Of a stretch of DNA of 64,000 bases, positions 25,554-37,654 are shown piece by piece. The first letter of the stretch is position 1, and the number at the start of each line of letters is the position of its first letter. This stretch comes from Lachancea thermotolerans CBS 6340. Its lineage: Eukaryota > Ascomycota > Saccharomycetes > Saccharomycetales > Saccharomycetaceae. A program made the position numbers and the translations under genes. The notes under the pieces are model-generated. The model worked only from the letters and a program-made list of their open reading frames with translations, had not been told where the DNA came from and ran no database searches. The stretch is from contig NC_013081.1 of the NCBI RefSeq assembly GCF_000142805.1, positions 496,001 through 560,000 on the forward strand, read 5' to 3'.

Positions 25554-27205
25554 GCTTATGTATACATTTAGGCGTTCAAAGAGATAGACTTAGAATTTCT
25601 AGGCACTTAAGCCTGCAAATTTTAATCTGAAGCGTTATATGAATAGCCTGCGCGGCAGTTTCACCTTGCGTGATGCATAATGAGGTTGTGCAGCAACGCT
25701 CTAGTGCTAGAGCCGCTGTCAAGCATCATAATCAGGAATGTCTGAAGTTGTATTCGGGACTGCTTGAAATCGAAGTCGAAGTCAAAAAAATAGTTTTAAA
25801 GGGAGCTACCGTGTATGATATTTACCAAAAACGGAAAGCTGCTGCCGGCATATAAGTTCCTTGAAATGAGGGAAAGGCGTCTCTGCACGAGAACTTTTTC
25901 CTAACCTCTCAAAAGGCTAACCTATCAGTGCCATCCCATGTTTATAGTGATAAGGAAACGTAAGTAGCTTATCTAAGCAAATTTGTAGGATTCAATCAAC
26001 CTTCATAAAAACAGTCTGAATTTAAAAGAGCTAAATTCTCGCCTTTATATGTCAAAAACTACGTTTCAAAATTTGCACAAGATTTGGACGTCTCTGAGCT
26101 GTGCGGTAATGAAGGTTTGCTTGCCATCTTAATTTTAATCTTGCAAGCTTATTGCGGGTTGCCACTCTTTTTTTATGAGGGTCTCATTATTTCTCGAAAT
26201 GTCTTAGCGAAGTAACTGTCTCCAGAGGCCACCAATCGATATTTTCGGTTACTAAGAGAACGCTAAAGCCTTTAAAAACAAGCGGCGGTTCGTTTGAACG
26301 AAAAATGTGATCTTTACTGTAAAATTATGGATCTCGCCCAATTTTTAGAACTTAACAAAAAAGCGAAATTAGAAGCAGGTTTCAAGCACTACTGGTTTTG
26401 TTCTTGTTTCTTTAGGCTGGTAGCGCACTAGTACCTAAGAGCGAAGTGTCTATGTTGAGCTGATATATAGTAAATAAATATGCCGCGTATAGACAAAGCT
26501 TTCGTCAAAGGGCCTAATAAAAAACCTTTGCATACATGCTGCCATTCGAACAGCAAATGGTAGATTTTTTTAGTAAGAGCATTAATGCCGAGTGGAGAAT
26601 TATTTTGACGATATAAGGATTTCTTTTCAGTCTTAAGTTAGACGATTAGGGATCCATTTTTTGAAGCCTGTCAAATTGGACTCTGGAAAAGTCAATTTGA
26701 AAAATTTTGTATGTTGAAATCGAGGGAGTGTTGAAGGCTATCTTATGCATCAAATAATGAATATTTCTCCTGCTGAAAACTCCTGACCTCGTGAATTGCC
26801 TGCTAGAATACTGCCACTTTTAGAAATTTCCACTCATATTTGAGAACACACACTAGATGTGCTCTTTCGAGCTATCCAGGCTCGATGATTAAGACAACCA
26901 AGATTTTCTGATAAAACTGTTAAATATTATAGAATTTAAAGTGTTCTACTTCTAGGAGAAGGTTCCGCTAAGTTTTTTGTGATCCAAATCACTTTCATAG
27001 TCCGCTAGGTGCGTAAGTATTTGTCTAAAAGGATCTTTCTTCAACCCTCTATGCTGGCGCACAATAAAGCCACTAATATATCACCGTTCGGTGAGCTTAT
27101 TAAGGGAGTCGGTTGAACTGTCGCTCTTGAAATTTATTCGTAAACAATGCTGCATTAGAGACATAACCAGTTATCAAGAATCTCGAGTAGCTATCGTGTG
27201 GCAAC
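25554..27205. other. AT-rich 1.65-kb spacer before ECM29
   Basis: This is the longest spacer without a GC-rich core; a hand count of 26881-26940 gives 14 GC of 60. It contains one small open frame (25673-25855), and otherwise only T/A-rich runs and short frames. I found no tRNA, no LTR-like ends and no centromere-type CDEI/CDEIII pair. It may be worn-down remains of genes that came with the inserted block, but no recognisable fragment was seen. Confidence 0.5.
25673..25855 (+). CDS. Small hypothetical ORF
   Basis: This 60-codon frame opens with ATG and reads as a plausible protein, with a helix-prone, charged C-terminal half (GLLEIEVEVKKIVLKG, then VYDIYQKRKAAAG). It stands 120 bp downstream of the RTA1-like gene in the same direction and is less AT-rich than the sequence after it. 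I do not recognise it. It could be a short gene, the tail of a decayed gene, or chance; the lack of other open frames around it is the only reason to list it. Confidence 0.25.
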   Translation: MHNEVVQQRSSARAAVKHHNQECLKLYSGLLEIEVEVKKIVLKGATVYDIYQKRKAAAGI

Positions 27206-30200
27206 ATGAAGGGACCAATGATGTTGAGCGAGAGCCAGGAGCTTCAACTCATAGAAAAGGTTGACTTGAGATTTGTTCTAGCTTCATCAGAAGATGCTTT
27301 GGAACGCAGCCTAGATACTTTTTTTCCGGCATTGTTGCTGAAGCTGGACTCGCCCCATGGCTCAGCTAGGGTGGCGGTATTCAACAGTATTAAAAATGTA
27401 ATGGGACGCATAAGCTCGTTAACAAGCGTGAAGCTACCCGTAAAGAAGCTGATAGTTCAAGCTAAGACCTGGAAACCTTCAGGTGATCACTCAGAAAATT
27501 CGGTGGGGTTATACAGTCTTCTTTTTGCATCGAAGGGTGTCGATCGACTATCCCCCGAAGAAAAGACAGAACTAATTCCTGAAGGAATAAAAGGAATATC
27601 TGCTCTCCCAGTCTCACTGAAACCTCGCATGTTCCACATCCTTTGCAAGCTACTTTTGAGCTGGAAGGCGCCTACAGAGAGTTCAGAAGATTCTGCCAAG
27701 ACATTTTTAACAATTGGCAGCGCTCTTGATAGATCATATCTGTTCCAAAAGTTTAGACAGTTCTTTTTCTTGAACCCTCTAAAGCCGGAACTAGGATCAG
27801 CTGCTATCCCTCGAGGTTACAGCTGTCCTGGTTTGAACGTTCAAGAAGTTGAATTTTTCACTTTTAGTGCTGGTGTTAGCTTCACCCGTGATAGCCTGTC
27901 GACTTACAAAAGAGCTATTTTCACTTTCATGACACGCGCCTTTGCCCTGGAAGATCGGGCTCTCCTCGAATTTCTTGTTGTTGTCTCGGCAGATTCTACG
28001 GACCTATCTGATCAGGCTATTGCACTAGTAAAGAAATATCAGGTTCCATATGAGGACCAGCAGTTTGTTGACACCCTCATAGGGCTTTATATTGGAGAAA
28101 GGTTAACCAACAGACCACCTGTTGGTCGCGAGTTACAAGAGGTAATATTATCGATTTTAATCAAAAGCGTCTGTGCAACCAAAAGCCCCGGAAAAGTCTC
28201 TCTTATCTGTTCCATGGGACTAAATTCTACGCACTATAAGTTGCGTTCTCTCTCTCTAACATTTGTGCAGCATGTGGCTAGACATAATTATGAGGCCTTG
28301 ACATTCCAAGATACACAGTCTGACTATTCAGTGAATATTGCCTCTTTGATACGCAATAACTTGCATGGCGAGGGTTGGCCTCAGTACCAGCTTAACTCTT
28401 CTGTTCCCAACTTCAATATTGGGCTCGAACAGCGCCGAAGACAGTATGAAACGTTAGGTGTTGTTTTGAAGCAAGACCCTCAGCTTCTCATGGATTTCTC
28501 ATTTATTGAGTTCCTTTTCGATTCTCTAAAAAGTGATCTCAGAGAATTCAGGAAAAGCATTCAAGAAACCTTGAACTCCCTGTGTGTGCACGTTGCCTGC
28601 TTACCAGAGGCATCAAAATTCAAGCTTAGAACTCTAGCAAAAAAGTTGCTTGCTGACAACTTTGACGTGGTGTATGGTGACAAAGAGGCTATCGATGCCC
28701 TCATGTACTGTCGGGCAGTGGCAATTAAATTTGTAAATTCTGCGTTTCCTTTTGATGACAGTGAGGCTAGACTGCTAAATGTAATGGGGCTTTTCAGAGA
28801 AAATAGACATGATATCAGAGAAGAGTCGACGAAAGGTCTTCATCCTTATTGGTTTAAAATGACACAATGCATAAACAGATCAAAGACCGGAGTGCTCGAA
28901 GATTTCAAATCTCCGAGTACTAATGAGGTCATTTTCCCAGACGTTCGGAGTTTGATGGATTTGTTTCAGTCTCAAATGGAGCATTCAACGGATGTCAAGA
29001 CAAGCGCTTTGTTCCAAAGTTTTGACTACGGTGCAAACTTTGTGTTTCAAACCTTAATAAGTCAGGCAATCGTTGGAAAGAAGTCCAGTGTACTTCAAGA
29101 TGAATTCTGGCATCTTCGGGTTGCGCATGCTATCCAGTCGGACAGTAATGTCCGTTCACTGGTCGAGAGTGAAGTTTTAAGTTTGGATTCAAACGTCCTC
29201 TCAACATTTACCCACATGTTGTTGAGTCATTTCGTGGGAAGAGAAAGTAGGTCTGAGAATAATTCCGTGAACAACGAAACGTTTTCTATGGGGTTTGTTT
29301 CTCTTTTCTTTGCAAGTTACATGAATCATAGCATGCTTCAAAAGATGAGTGACTTTCTCCCAAAACTGTTTGAACTCTTGCATCGGTATCTCTTACTTTC
29401 GGAAGCTGACATAGAATGCGCAGCAAAAATTTATGGAATTATTCAATCATCAAATTTTAGTGATGGTACTGCTTCTCGTATGGCAGAAGCTACTCGTGTG
29501 CCAATAGAGTCAGGAGACTTTGTACCCGCAATCCTCACCTCAAGTTTCACTTTACCATTACTGGGGCTTCAGGAAAAGGCACTAACAGCTGAAGAGGCTT
29601 TGCCGCTTATTGATAAGGTTATTGTTTCCCTGGAAGTTACAGATTTGAAGCCCAACGGTCTTAGATGTTTAGACCCCATTTTAAAGTTTGGCCTTCTAAG
29701 GCTTTTGAGTAAAGAAAAAAGAAAAGCTACTGTTCAAAGAGTTATGATAGCTCTGCGCAGATATCCTCTTAGAACGCAACCCACCATTCAAGCATGGTCT
29801 CAACTTTCTCTTTATGCCGCTGAGTTCGGCTTTATTGATACCTTTTTCGACGCATTGGAGGAGTCCCATTTATCGAAAGAGGTGGACGTTCTTTTCTTCG
29901 CTGGAGAGGGCATGACCGTTCTTGCTGGTGGATGGAACTCTTCCATTCTTAGAGATAAGGAATACCTGAAAAAAAACGAGCTTGACTTTTTGACTAATAC
30001 GTTTGGTGATACAAGTTCTGAACTCATCATTGGTAAACTGCTAGTTTTATGTGAAGCCTCGAAACCTTCACTCCGTAAAGCAGCATGTATTTGGTTACTG
30101 TGTTTTGTCCAATATTTAGGGCACACTGATTCAGTTCGTACTCATGCACGGAAGATCCATGTCAGCTTTGCACGCTTCCTCGCAGATAATGACGATCTCG

Positions 30201-32761
30201 TGCAGGACTCTGCTAGCAGAGGTCTTGGTTTAATTTACGATGTCAGCGACAAAGACCTGCAGGAAGAAATGCTTAAAGGGCTTTTTAAATTCTTCATCGA
30301 CCCTAAAGCTGCGCTGGATATGAGTTCCGGTACCATTTCTTCAGAATCGCAATTATTTGAGCCCGGTACAATGAATACAGGAGAAGGGTCTATTTCTACT
30401 TACAAAGATCTTCTCAGTCTTGCCAGTGAAGCTGGCGACCCATCGTTGGTTTACAAGTTTCTCCCACTTGCCAGGAACACGGCTTTATGGTCTTCAAGAA
30501 AAGGCGTTGCATTCGGGCTTACATCTATATTTTCGAAGTCGTCTGTTGACGAGTTTTTGCGCAGTACCCCCCATGCATCTCAAAAGCTTATACCTTTACT
30601 TTACAGATATAGGTTTGATCCCTTCAAAAATGTTTCAGAGGCAATGAATGGCATTTGGAATGCCCTGGTTGATAACACATCTGCCACAATAACGGAATAC
30701 TTTGATGAAATACTGAACAGCATTTTACAGGGAATAGGTGGTAAAGATTGGAGGGTTCGAGAGGCAAGCACCACTGCATTGATAGATTTATTGGAGATCA
30801 CGAATGAAAAGCAATACCAGGATAAATTAGAGGAAATATGGACAATGGCATTTCGGGCCATGGATGACATAAAAGAGAGTGTGCGTTCTGCCGGTATAAA
30901 GGTCACAAAGATTCTTTCCAAGATTTTGGTACGCTCTGTGAAACACGACGACATTAATGGAAAATCATCGCAGCCAATCTTGGAGAAACTTATCCCGTTC
31001 TTCCTCGGACACAAGGGCCTCAATAGTGATGCTGAAGAAATAAGAGCATTTTCGCTAGAGACCTTGCTTGTACTTATAAAAGAGGCAAGTTCTGCGGTCC
31101 GCTCATTTGCTCCATCACTCATTTACGAATTCCTGCTTCTTTTGTCCCCGCTTGAACCGCAGGTTGTGAACTATTTGACAATGAACGCCGAAAAGTACAA
31201 CCTCAATACCTCCGATGTCAACGCACAGAGAGCTCTTGGTGTTCAGCAGTCTCCTATAATGAGGTCCATTGAGACTTTAGTGGGTAATTGTGACACTGGC
31301 TTGCTTCCTTCGGTTGTTGACAAGGTGATTAAAGCTTCAAAGAAATCCGTGGGTCTCCCTTCCAAAATCGGATCATCCAAAGTTATATCACTATTGGTCC
31401 TACAGAATCCTACTAGTCTTTCAGAATTTGGTTCCAAGTTACTAAAAACATGCTTCTCTGGTCTCAATGATCGGAGCTTTACGGTATCTGAGGCGTACAC
31501 CGTCTCTTTTGGACGGGTTTGTAAAGTGTGCAAGCCCGGGAAAGTGGGAAAATATGCAGGAAAACTTACAGAGAAATATTTCAATTCTGAGGACAGCAGT
31601 TCAAGGGTTATAGCTGGGATGGCGATTATGTCGATGTTCAAATATTCTACTGAAATGTTCCAGAATGTGGAATCGGCGCTTCTGCCTCTGGTTTTTATTG
31701 GTATGCATGATAGTGACGATGTGGCAGAAACCTATACAAAAATCTGGAACGAATCGACGTCCTCGAGTTCAGGAACCGTAAACCTCTATTTGGAAGAGAT
31801 TATTAGCCTGGCGGCTCAACGTCTTAAGTCTAACAATTTCAACATCAAGATAACATGCGCTAAGAGCGTTTGTGAGGCTTGTGCTCAAGCAAGCGTTGAA
31901 ACCCCGCTCAACACCATTCCGCAACTTTTTAAAGTGATCCTGGAAACAACTCAAGGGCGAGCGTGGCAAGGTAAGGAGACGGTAGTAGAAACGCTTGTGG
32001 TTCTCGCAAGAAAGTTCAAACCCTTTTATCTGAATAGTACGGCGATTCGCAGTTCTGTTGAAAGCAGGCTTATAAATGAAATATCGCGCACTAATTTTGG
32101 TTATGTCCGTGATGTAATTTTCACTTCACTCTCTTACAGCGCTGACTTTTGGAGTCCGGCTCTTCATGAAAAGAACCTTGAAGTGGCGATGCACATAATC
32201 GAGAGAATAGATAACGGGGCTGATGAAACTGCCTCTGACGAAAATTTGGATGAATCAAACTACAAGAAACAACGGGTATCCACTGACGTTAACCGCAAGT
32301 CCCGGAAGGATAACGTGGCAAGCGAGGAATACAAAATTAAACTACTTAAAAAGGTTGTCCTACTGTACCGGATGTCAGATGATGGCGACTTATCTCAACG
32401 TACTCTTGAAGCTATCACAAAGGCCTCCCTAAATCTGTTCGAATCCAGTAACATAATTTTTACCTGGAGGAGTCAAATCGCAGTGTGTGAGCTGGGCTCT
32501 GCTATTTTAGAGAGGGCGCCTCAAGGGTTGACCGAAGGTGAGCAGACTTGCTTAAAAGAACTGTGGACCAAATCGTTTGCACAGGCAAGCAGCCCAGAGT
32601 CTATTGAAAACGTGAAGATACAATGCGTTAGGTTTGGGAAAAGCTTGCTAGAGAAGAAGGTTAATTTTTGGTTTATTGTGGAAAACGATCTGCGGCGTTT
32701 GATGCACCTTGACCCCTCTCCTGTGGTATCAGTAGAGTTGAAAAATGCTGGTGTGGTTTAG
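27206..32761 (+). CDS. ECM29: Proteasome-associated HEAT-repeat protein
   Basis: Ecm29 ties the 19S regulatory particle to the 20S core and monitors faulty proteasomes. The 1,851-residue protein matches the yeast length (1,868) and is built of HEAT-like helical repeats throughout. The N-terminal block LLKLDSPHGSARVAVFNSIKN and the ASKGVDRLSPEEK segment align well with the yeast protein. A lower-complexity acidic/basic linker (about residues 1,670-1,715, with ADETASDENLDES and KSRKDN) precedes the final helices. The start is the first ATG of the open frame. It converges on UBI4 with 99 bp between stops, putting a proteasome adaptor beside the polyubiquitin gene. It corresponds to YHL030W. Confidence 0.96.
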   Translation: MKGPMMLSESQELQLIEKVDLRFVLASSEDALERSLDTFFPALLLKLDSPHGSARVAVFNSIKNVMGRISSLTSVKLPVKKLIVQAKTWKPSGDHSENSVGLYSLLFASKGVDRLSPEEKTELIPEGIKGISALPVSLKPRMFHILCKLLLSWKAPTESSEDSAKTFLTIGSALDRSYLFQKFRQFFFLNPLKPELGSAAIPRGYSCPGLNVQEVEFFTFSAGVSFTRDSLSTYKRAIFTFMTRAFALEDRALLEFLVVVSADSTDLSDQAIALVKKYQVPYEDQQFVDTLIGLYIGERLTNRPPVGRELQEVILSILIKSVCATKSPGKVSLICSMGLNSTHYKLRSLSLTFVQHVARHNYEALTFQDTQSDYSVNIASLIRNNLHGEGWPQYQLNSSVPNFNIGLEQRRRQYETLGVVLKQDPQLLMDFSFIEFLFDSLKSDLREFRKSIQETLNSLCVHVACLPEASKFKLRTLAKKLLADNFDVVYGDKEAIDALMYCRAVAIKFVNSAFPFDDSEARLLNVMGLFRENRHDIREESTKGLHPYWFKMTQCINRSKTGVLEDFKSPSTNEVIFPDVRSLMDLFQSQMEHSTDVKTSALFQSFDYGANFVFQTLISQAIVGKKSSVLQDEFWHLRVAHAIQSDSNVRSLVESEVLSLDSNVLSTFTHMLLSHFVGRESRSENNSVNNETFSMGFVSLFFASYMNHSMLQKMSDFLPKLFELLHRYLLLSEADIECAAKIYGIIQSSNFSDGTASRMAEATRVPIESGDFVPAILTSSFTLPLLGLQEKALTAEEALPLIDKVIVSLEVTDLKPNGLRCLDPILKFGLLRLLSKEKRKATVQRVMIALRRYPLRTQPTIQAWSQLSLYAAEFGFIDTFFDALEESHLSKEVDVLFFAGEGMTVLAGGWNSSILRDKEYLKKNELDFLTNTFGDTSSELIIGKLLVLCEASKPSLRKAACIWLLCFVQYLGHTDSVRTHARKIHVSFARFLADNDDLVQDSASRGLGLIYDVSDKDLQEEMLKGLFKFFIDPKAALDMSSGTISSESQLFEPGTMNTGEGSISTYKDLLSLASEAGDPSLVYKFLPLARNTALWSSRKGVAFGLTSIFSKSSVDEFLRSTPHASQKLIPLLYRYRFDPFKNVSEAMNGIWNALVDNTSATITEYFDEILNSILQGIGGKDWRVREASTTALIDLLEITNEKQYQDKLEEIWTMAFRAMDDIKESVRSAGIKVTKILSKILVRSVKHDDINGKSSQPILEKLIPFFLGHKGLNSDAEEIRAFSLETLLVLIKEASSAVRSFAPSLIYEFLLLLSPLEPQVVNYLTMNAEKYNLNTSDVNAQRALGVQQSPIMRSIETLVGNCDTGLLPSVVDKVIKASKKSVGLPSKIGSSKVISLLVLQNPTSLSEFGSKLLKTCFSGLNDRSFTVSEAYTVSFGRVCKVCKPGKVGKYAGKLTEKYFNSEDSSSRVIAGMAIMSMFKYSTEMFQNVESALLPLVFIGMHDSDDVAETYTKIWNESTSSSSGTVNLYLEEIISLAAQRLKSNNFNIKITCAKSVCEACAQASVETPLNTIPQLFKVILETTQGRAWQGKETVVETLVVLARKFKPFYLNSTAIRSSVESRLINEISRTNFGYVRDVIFTSLSYSADFWSPALHEKNLEVAMHIIERIDNGADETASDENLDESNYKKQRVSTDVNRKSRKDNVASEEYKIKLLKKVVLLYRMSDDGDLSQRTLEAITKASLNLFESSNIIFTWRSQIAVCELGSAILERAPQGLTEGEQTCLKELWTKSFAQASSPESIENVKIQCVRFGKSLLEKKVNFWFIVENDLRRLMHLDPSPVVSVELKNAGVV

Positions 32762-32860
32762 CGATTTTGTAGACGAGGAGGCTTTCAAGCCCAGAGTACA
32801 CTTTTTAGCAAAACGTATTTACGCGAAACTTAAACTTATACATAGGGTAGACGCGGAAGT

Positions 32861-34135
<1,275 letters not shown>

Positions 34136-34813
34136 TTAAGGTGTTGATACTCTATGGCAGAGAATTCACTTTGGTAAATGAAAATGGTGCTTTTCCTGCG
34201 CTCAACTTGACAGCCAAGGACCATTCCAGACCAAAATTGTAAGTCTGCGACCACTCTCAACCCCGCACATAGCTCAACTTGTTAGCCGATATGATCAATT
34301 CGGTTTCTTCATGAATTGGCGCGGCTGAACATGGTTCGGCGGGCAAGTTAAAGCTCTGTTGAGCGAAAGGATAATTATTCATGGAAAATTTGACTATGCC
34401 GTAATTAATTATACATGGAAACGTCTTGTTCGTATAGAAAGTCCTATGCAGACCGCGAAGGCAGCATCGCGGCGACTCTTTAAACGAACCCAGTCAAGGC
34501 GCCTTGAAAGTGGCCCGCATGCGCTGGCAGTGGAGTGAGGACGCGAAGCCGCGGAGCCGCCGCGTGAGAGCCATTAGTGCGGCTGAGAATAAAATTTCAC
34601 CATTGTCATGTAGCTCCTTAGAAAACCACCAGCATGAACCGTCTGTCGGATTAATTGAACGAAGCTCTGCGGCAGAATGCTATCCACGGGCCGCACGGGC
34701 AACAAAACCGTGGGTGGTCATCGTCGCGAGTGCGGACTGCAGTACCACTACTGCGAGGTGCGAGAAAATCTCGATACCGGAGGCCAGCGCAAGAAGCGCT
34801 TATCGTGGGTGGC

Positions 34814-35581
34814 CTATCTAAAAGGGTTGTTTGAAGCCAGCCTCGTTACACCCCGACGCCTGAACACGCCTTCTTCTTGGAACTTTTGTTCGGAGCGCAC
34901 AGAAGGGCATATGTTTTCCTTGTCCAAGGCTTCTTCTTCGGTCAACGGGTCCAGCGCTACCCGAGCCCTCGCGTGGTCCAGACTATGGCGTGGATATGAC
35001 CGGCTGCCGACATCCAGGCTTCGCGTAGGTCTTGTATTGCGGAGATCCTCTGCTCGGTTGCTCAGCTGAGTGAATTTCAAGTGGCTGTTGTCGGTGGACT
35101 TTCGTCCGGGCGTCGATATACTCGACCGGAATAGTGTTACGTCGCTGCGCCGCTGCCGCAGTAATTCGTCGTCCCTGAGTATCACTGAGAGCGTGGAAGC
35201 AAGGCTCCGAATCTGCACGGCCATCCGCTCTTGTCCTCTGCTCCCTATAGTAAACTCCTTCAGTGAGTCTATTAAGTACACGTAGGATCTAATCCACGCC
35301 ACGAACTCGTTGGAACCATTGTTTATCAGATACGCGGTCAAGGTGAGGGTTTTCAGGATATGCACAGCGTTTTTATGTGAGCTCTTGCGATTGTTTCCGC
35401 TCAAGCGCTTGCGAACCACCGCGGTTATCTCTCTTAATGTCCGAGAGCTGTAGGTCAGAACGGAAATCTCATTCATAAGTGACCCAGTAGCTCCACTGTA
35501 TTCGTCATCATTGGTTGCGTTCTTGGTCTTGATTTCCGTCTGAGACTGCCCAAAGCTTCTCACAGTCCTCAAAAGCGACAT
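34814..35581 (-). CDS. ENT4: Epsin-like ENTH-domain protein
   Basis: Ent4 has an N-terminal ENTH/ANTH-like domain that binds phosphoinositides in endosomal and vacuolar trafficking, but lacks the long clathrin- and ubiquitin-binding tail of Ent1/Ent2. The 255-residue protein carries NATNDDEYSGATGSLMNEIS, the basic VRKRLSG segment and LTLTAYLINNGSNEF, all in the ENTH region (about 15-140). It then has RSSISTPGRKSTDNSHLK, which is identical to the yeast protein. The length is near the yeast one (247). It is followed in tandem by PRP19 as YLL038C and YLL036C are in S. cerevisiae. Confidence 0.95.
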   Translation of the reverse strand: MSLLRTVRSFGQSQTEIKTKNATNDDEYSGATGSLMNEISVLTYSSRTLREITAVVRKRLSGNNRKSSHKNAVHILKTLTLTAYLINNGSNEFVAWIRSYVYLIDSLKEFTIGSRGQERMAVQIRSLASTLSVILRDDELLRQRRSDVTLFRSSISTPGRKSTDNSHLKFTQLSNRAEDLRNTRPTRSLDVGSRSYPRHSLDHARARVALDPLTEEEALDKENICPSVRSEQKFQEEGVFRRRGVTRLASNNPFR

Positions 35582-35753
35582 ACGCTAAGTCTTTACCAGA
35601 GCTTGTAACTAGTTGTTTTATTAAAAACTCTGTGTTTTCTTGGTGGATGCGCCAATGGATTCTGCTGTGTTCATCTTGGCATCCTTTCGAGCCAATGAGT
35701 TCTTGTAGGTGATGAGGCAATTTTCAGAATACACGTTAGAAGTGATCCTCAGT

Positions 35754-37364
35754 CTAAACCCTCACAGTGATGAGCTCGTTCCCGTTCTGGACCTTCAGGA
35801 AGCCCGACGCTTGGTCCCACAGATAAGACAAGCCATGAACCTCTTTGACCTCTAGGAGATCCTCACAGTTTATGCTTGATTCTAGGGTCCAGCTTTTGGA
35901 CGCTTTTGTGAACCTATAACGCCGTATCAAATTTGTACCGTTTGCGTCTTCAGTGACAGTGAAAAGAATCTTCATGCTGGGCTCTATATCCCAAGCTTTC
36001 AAGGTTTCGTTTTCAAAAAGAATCGGGTCAGCCGCCAAAGTGTTAGGTGTCTTTCTTAGGTCGAAAACTTTCAGCGCCTTCTGAGCGGACACAATAAGCC
36101 AATATCCGTTAGAAGCAAACCTTGCCGAAGTAATTTCCCCTTCCTTTTCCACATCGTGTAAGTAATGGATAGGCTTTTCGTGCAAATTTGTTAGGTCTCG
36201 GACAATAAGCTGTGCGCTGTTTGCTTGCGCTATTAACAGACCATCTTTGTGAATGTGAGCAAACTCGGTGGGGAAAGAGTCCACTTCCGCATCAAACACA
36301 TGTCTTTCTTCTGGAACAACATAAAGTATCCGCCCCCTGGCATTTATGGCGATATATGAACCTCCGTACACCTCCTGCAACCCTAACGCAAAAACTACAG
36401 GGCTTTCATCGTTGCTATGAAATGCCGTCGAGATCTTCTCAGTGTTGAGATCGTAAATGCCATGACGGCCATCTTGTGTACCAACGATCATTTCTGCTGC
36501 ATTCAGCGGCGCTGCGTAAGAAATAAGGGCATTTCCCTCAAAGGTGACGTTCTGATACCCTTTCCAGCTACTAGCTGCAGAGCATACGTAGCAGTCACCA
36601 TCCGCGTTGTAAAAGCTGATAAGTTTTCCATTCGCAATGTTCCCATCTATGAATGCTGCAGCAATGCGCGCTTCGCCCTTGGGTATGTTTACCGGTTCGA
36701 CGTCACTCGCCCTTGTCATTTCAGAACATGAAGGCGCGCTAAACTTTATCTTCCGGCTTTCTGCAGCAAAGTTTCTAGACCGCGCCCCCAGCTCCGCCAC
36801 TAGGTCGCGCGGTAGCTCCGATACTAGACCTTGTTCGGCAGAAGGTAACTGGGTGTCTTGTGCTTTCGCGGGCGCTAAGTTAGTGGTCAAGATGTTAAGC
36901 TCCTGCTTTAATTTATCAGCTTCCATCGTAGCCCTTGCTGCAACGTTCATGGCAGCATCGCACCTGTAGAGTGCCGTCGACAACTCTTTCTTGCTCGCCT
37001 CAATCTGTTGTCTGAGCTGGAAATTTTCCAGCATCACTGCATCCCATTCGTCTTGTAATGCCGATAACAGGTTCGGTATGCTGTAGTTCGAATTCAAGCT
37101 TGGGGAGTTCACCGAATTTGACATAGCGTACTGCTCTGGAGCCTTAGCTATCTCCACTAGTTGGTCAATTTGCAAAGGCTCCTTACTGATAGGGTCAATG
37201 CCATTTTCCGCAACGTAAGCCTCTATCAACGATTTCTCAAAAACACATTTGGAACTTGGGGAAAAAGATGCAGTCTTCGGGGGCTTCCCGCTAACTAGAG
37301 CAATGTTAGTAAGTTAGGAAGAGGTGAGTGTTCATTTGACGGTCCACATACTCGCACAGAACAT
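35754..37364 (-). CDS. PRP19: Splicing factor and E3 ligase Prp19 (spliced gene)
   Basis: Prp19 is a U-box ubiquitin ligase at the core of the NineTeen complex, needed to activate the spliceosome. The coding sequence is exon 1 at 37352-37364 (ATGTTCTGTGCGA) joined to exon 2 at 35754-37294, giving 517 residues. The intron is 57 nt, with GTATGT, TACTAAC and TAG. Splicing restores the U-box start MFCAISGKPPK, which aligns with the yeast protein; without it the frame has no ATG before the U-box. The U-box covers about residues 1-60, then a tetramerising coiled coil (NYSIPNLLSALQDEWDAVMLEN region), and a C-terminal WD40 propeller from about residue 215. It corresponds to YLL036C, which as far as I know is intronless in S. 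cerevisiae. Confidence 0.94.
37295..37351 (-). other. PRP19 intron (57 nt)
   Basis: The donor GTATGT (37346-37351) and branch TACTAAC are perfect yeast consensus, and the acceptor is CTCTAG. The branch-to-acceptor distance is short. A second AG four bases downstream would shift the frame, so the first is used. The phase-1 junction creates the isoleucine of the conserved CAISGK string. Confidence 0.9.
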
Positions 37365-37654
37365 TGATTCGTCCTGTCTTAGCGTTCTCATCTTGACAGC
37401 CTTTCTCATCTTCATGAAGAAAACAATACAAATAATTGCGTGTTACCCGGAGAAATCTTAACTTCAAGTCGTATATATTACATTTTATTCATTATCAGAG
37501 GCACTGTTAACAGCCGCTCAAAAGCATCTGAAGGCTAGCAGCTTTACTGGTGGTCGGCGGAGCAGTCTATCAAGAGACTGAATATTTTTTTGTAGTTTAG
37601 AGAACTGTTTCGACAGCGCCGCGAAATTCGATGCGTGGACGAAGTCGTGGTAGT

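Noticed and set aside
25554-27205. Point centromere in the AT-rich spacer
   Set aside because: No CDEI-type RTCACRTG next to an AT-rich core and a TCCGAA-type CDEIII; the ancestral position is also far from a centromere.
34504-35069. Plus-strand open frames running into the ENT4 antisense strand
   Set aside because: The GC-rich stretch keeps frames open by chance, the right half is antisense to a conserved gene, and no similarity was recognised.
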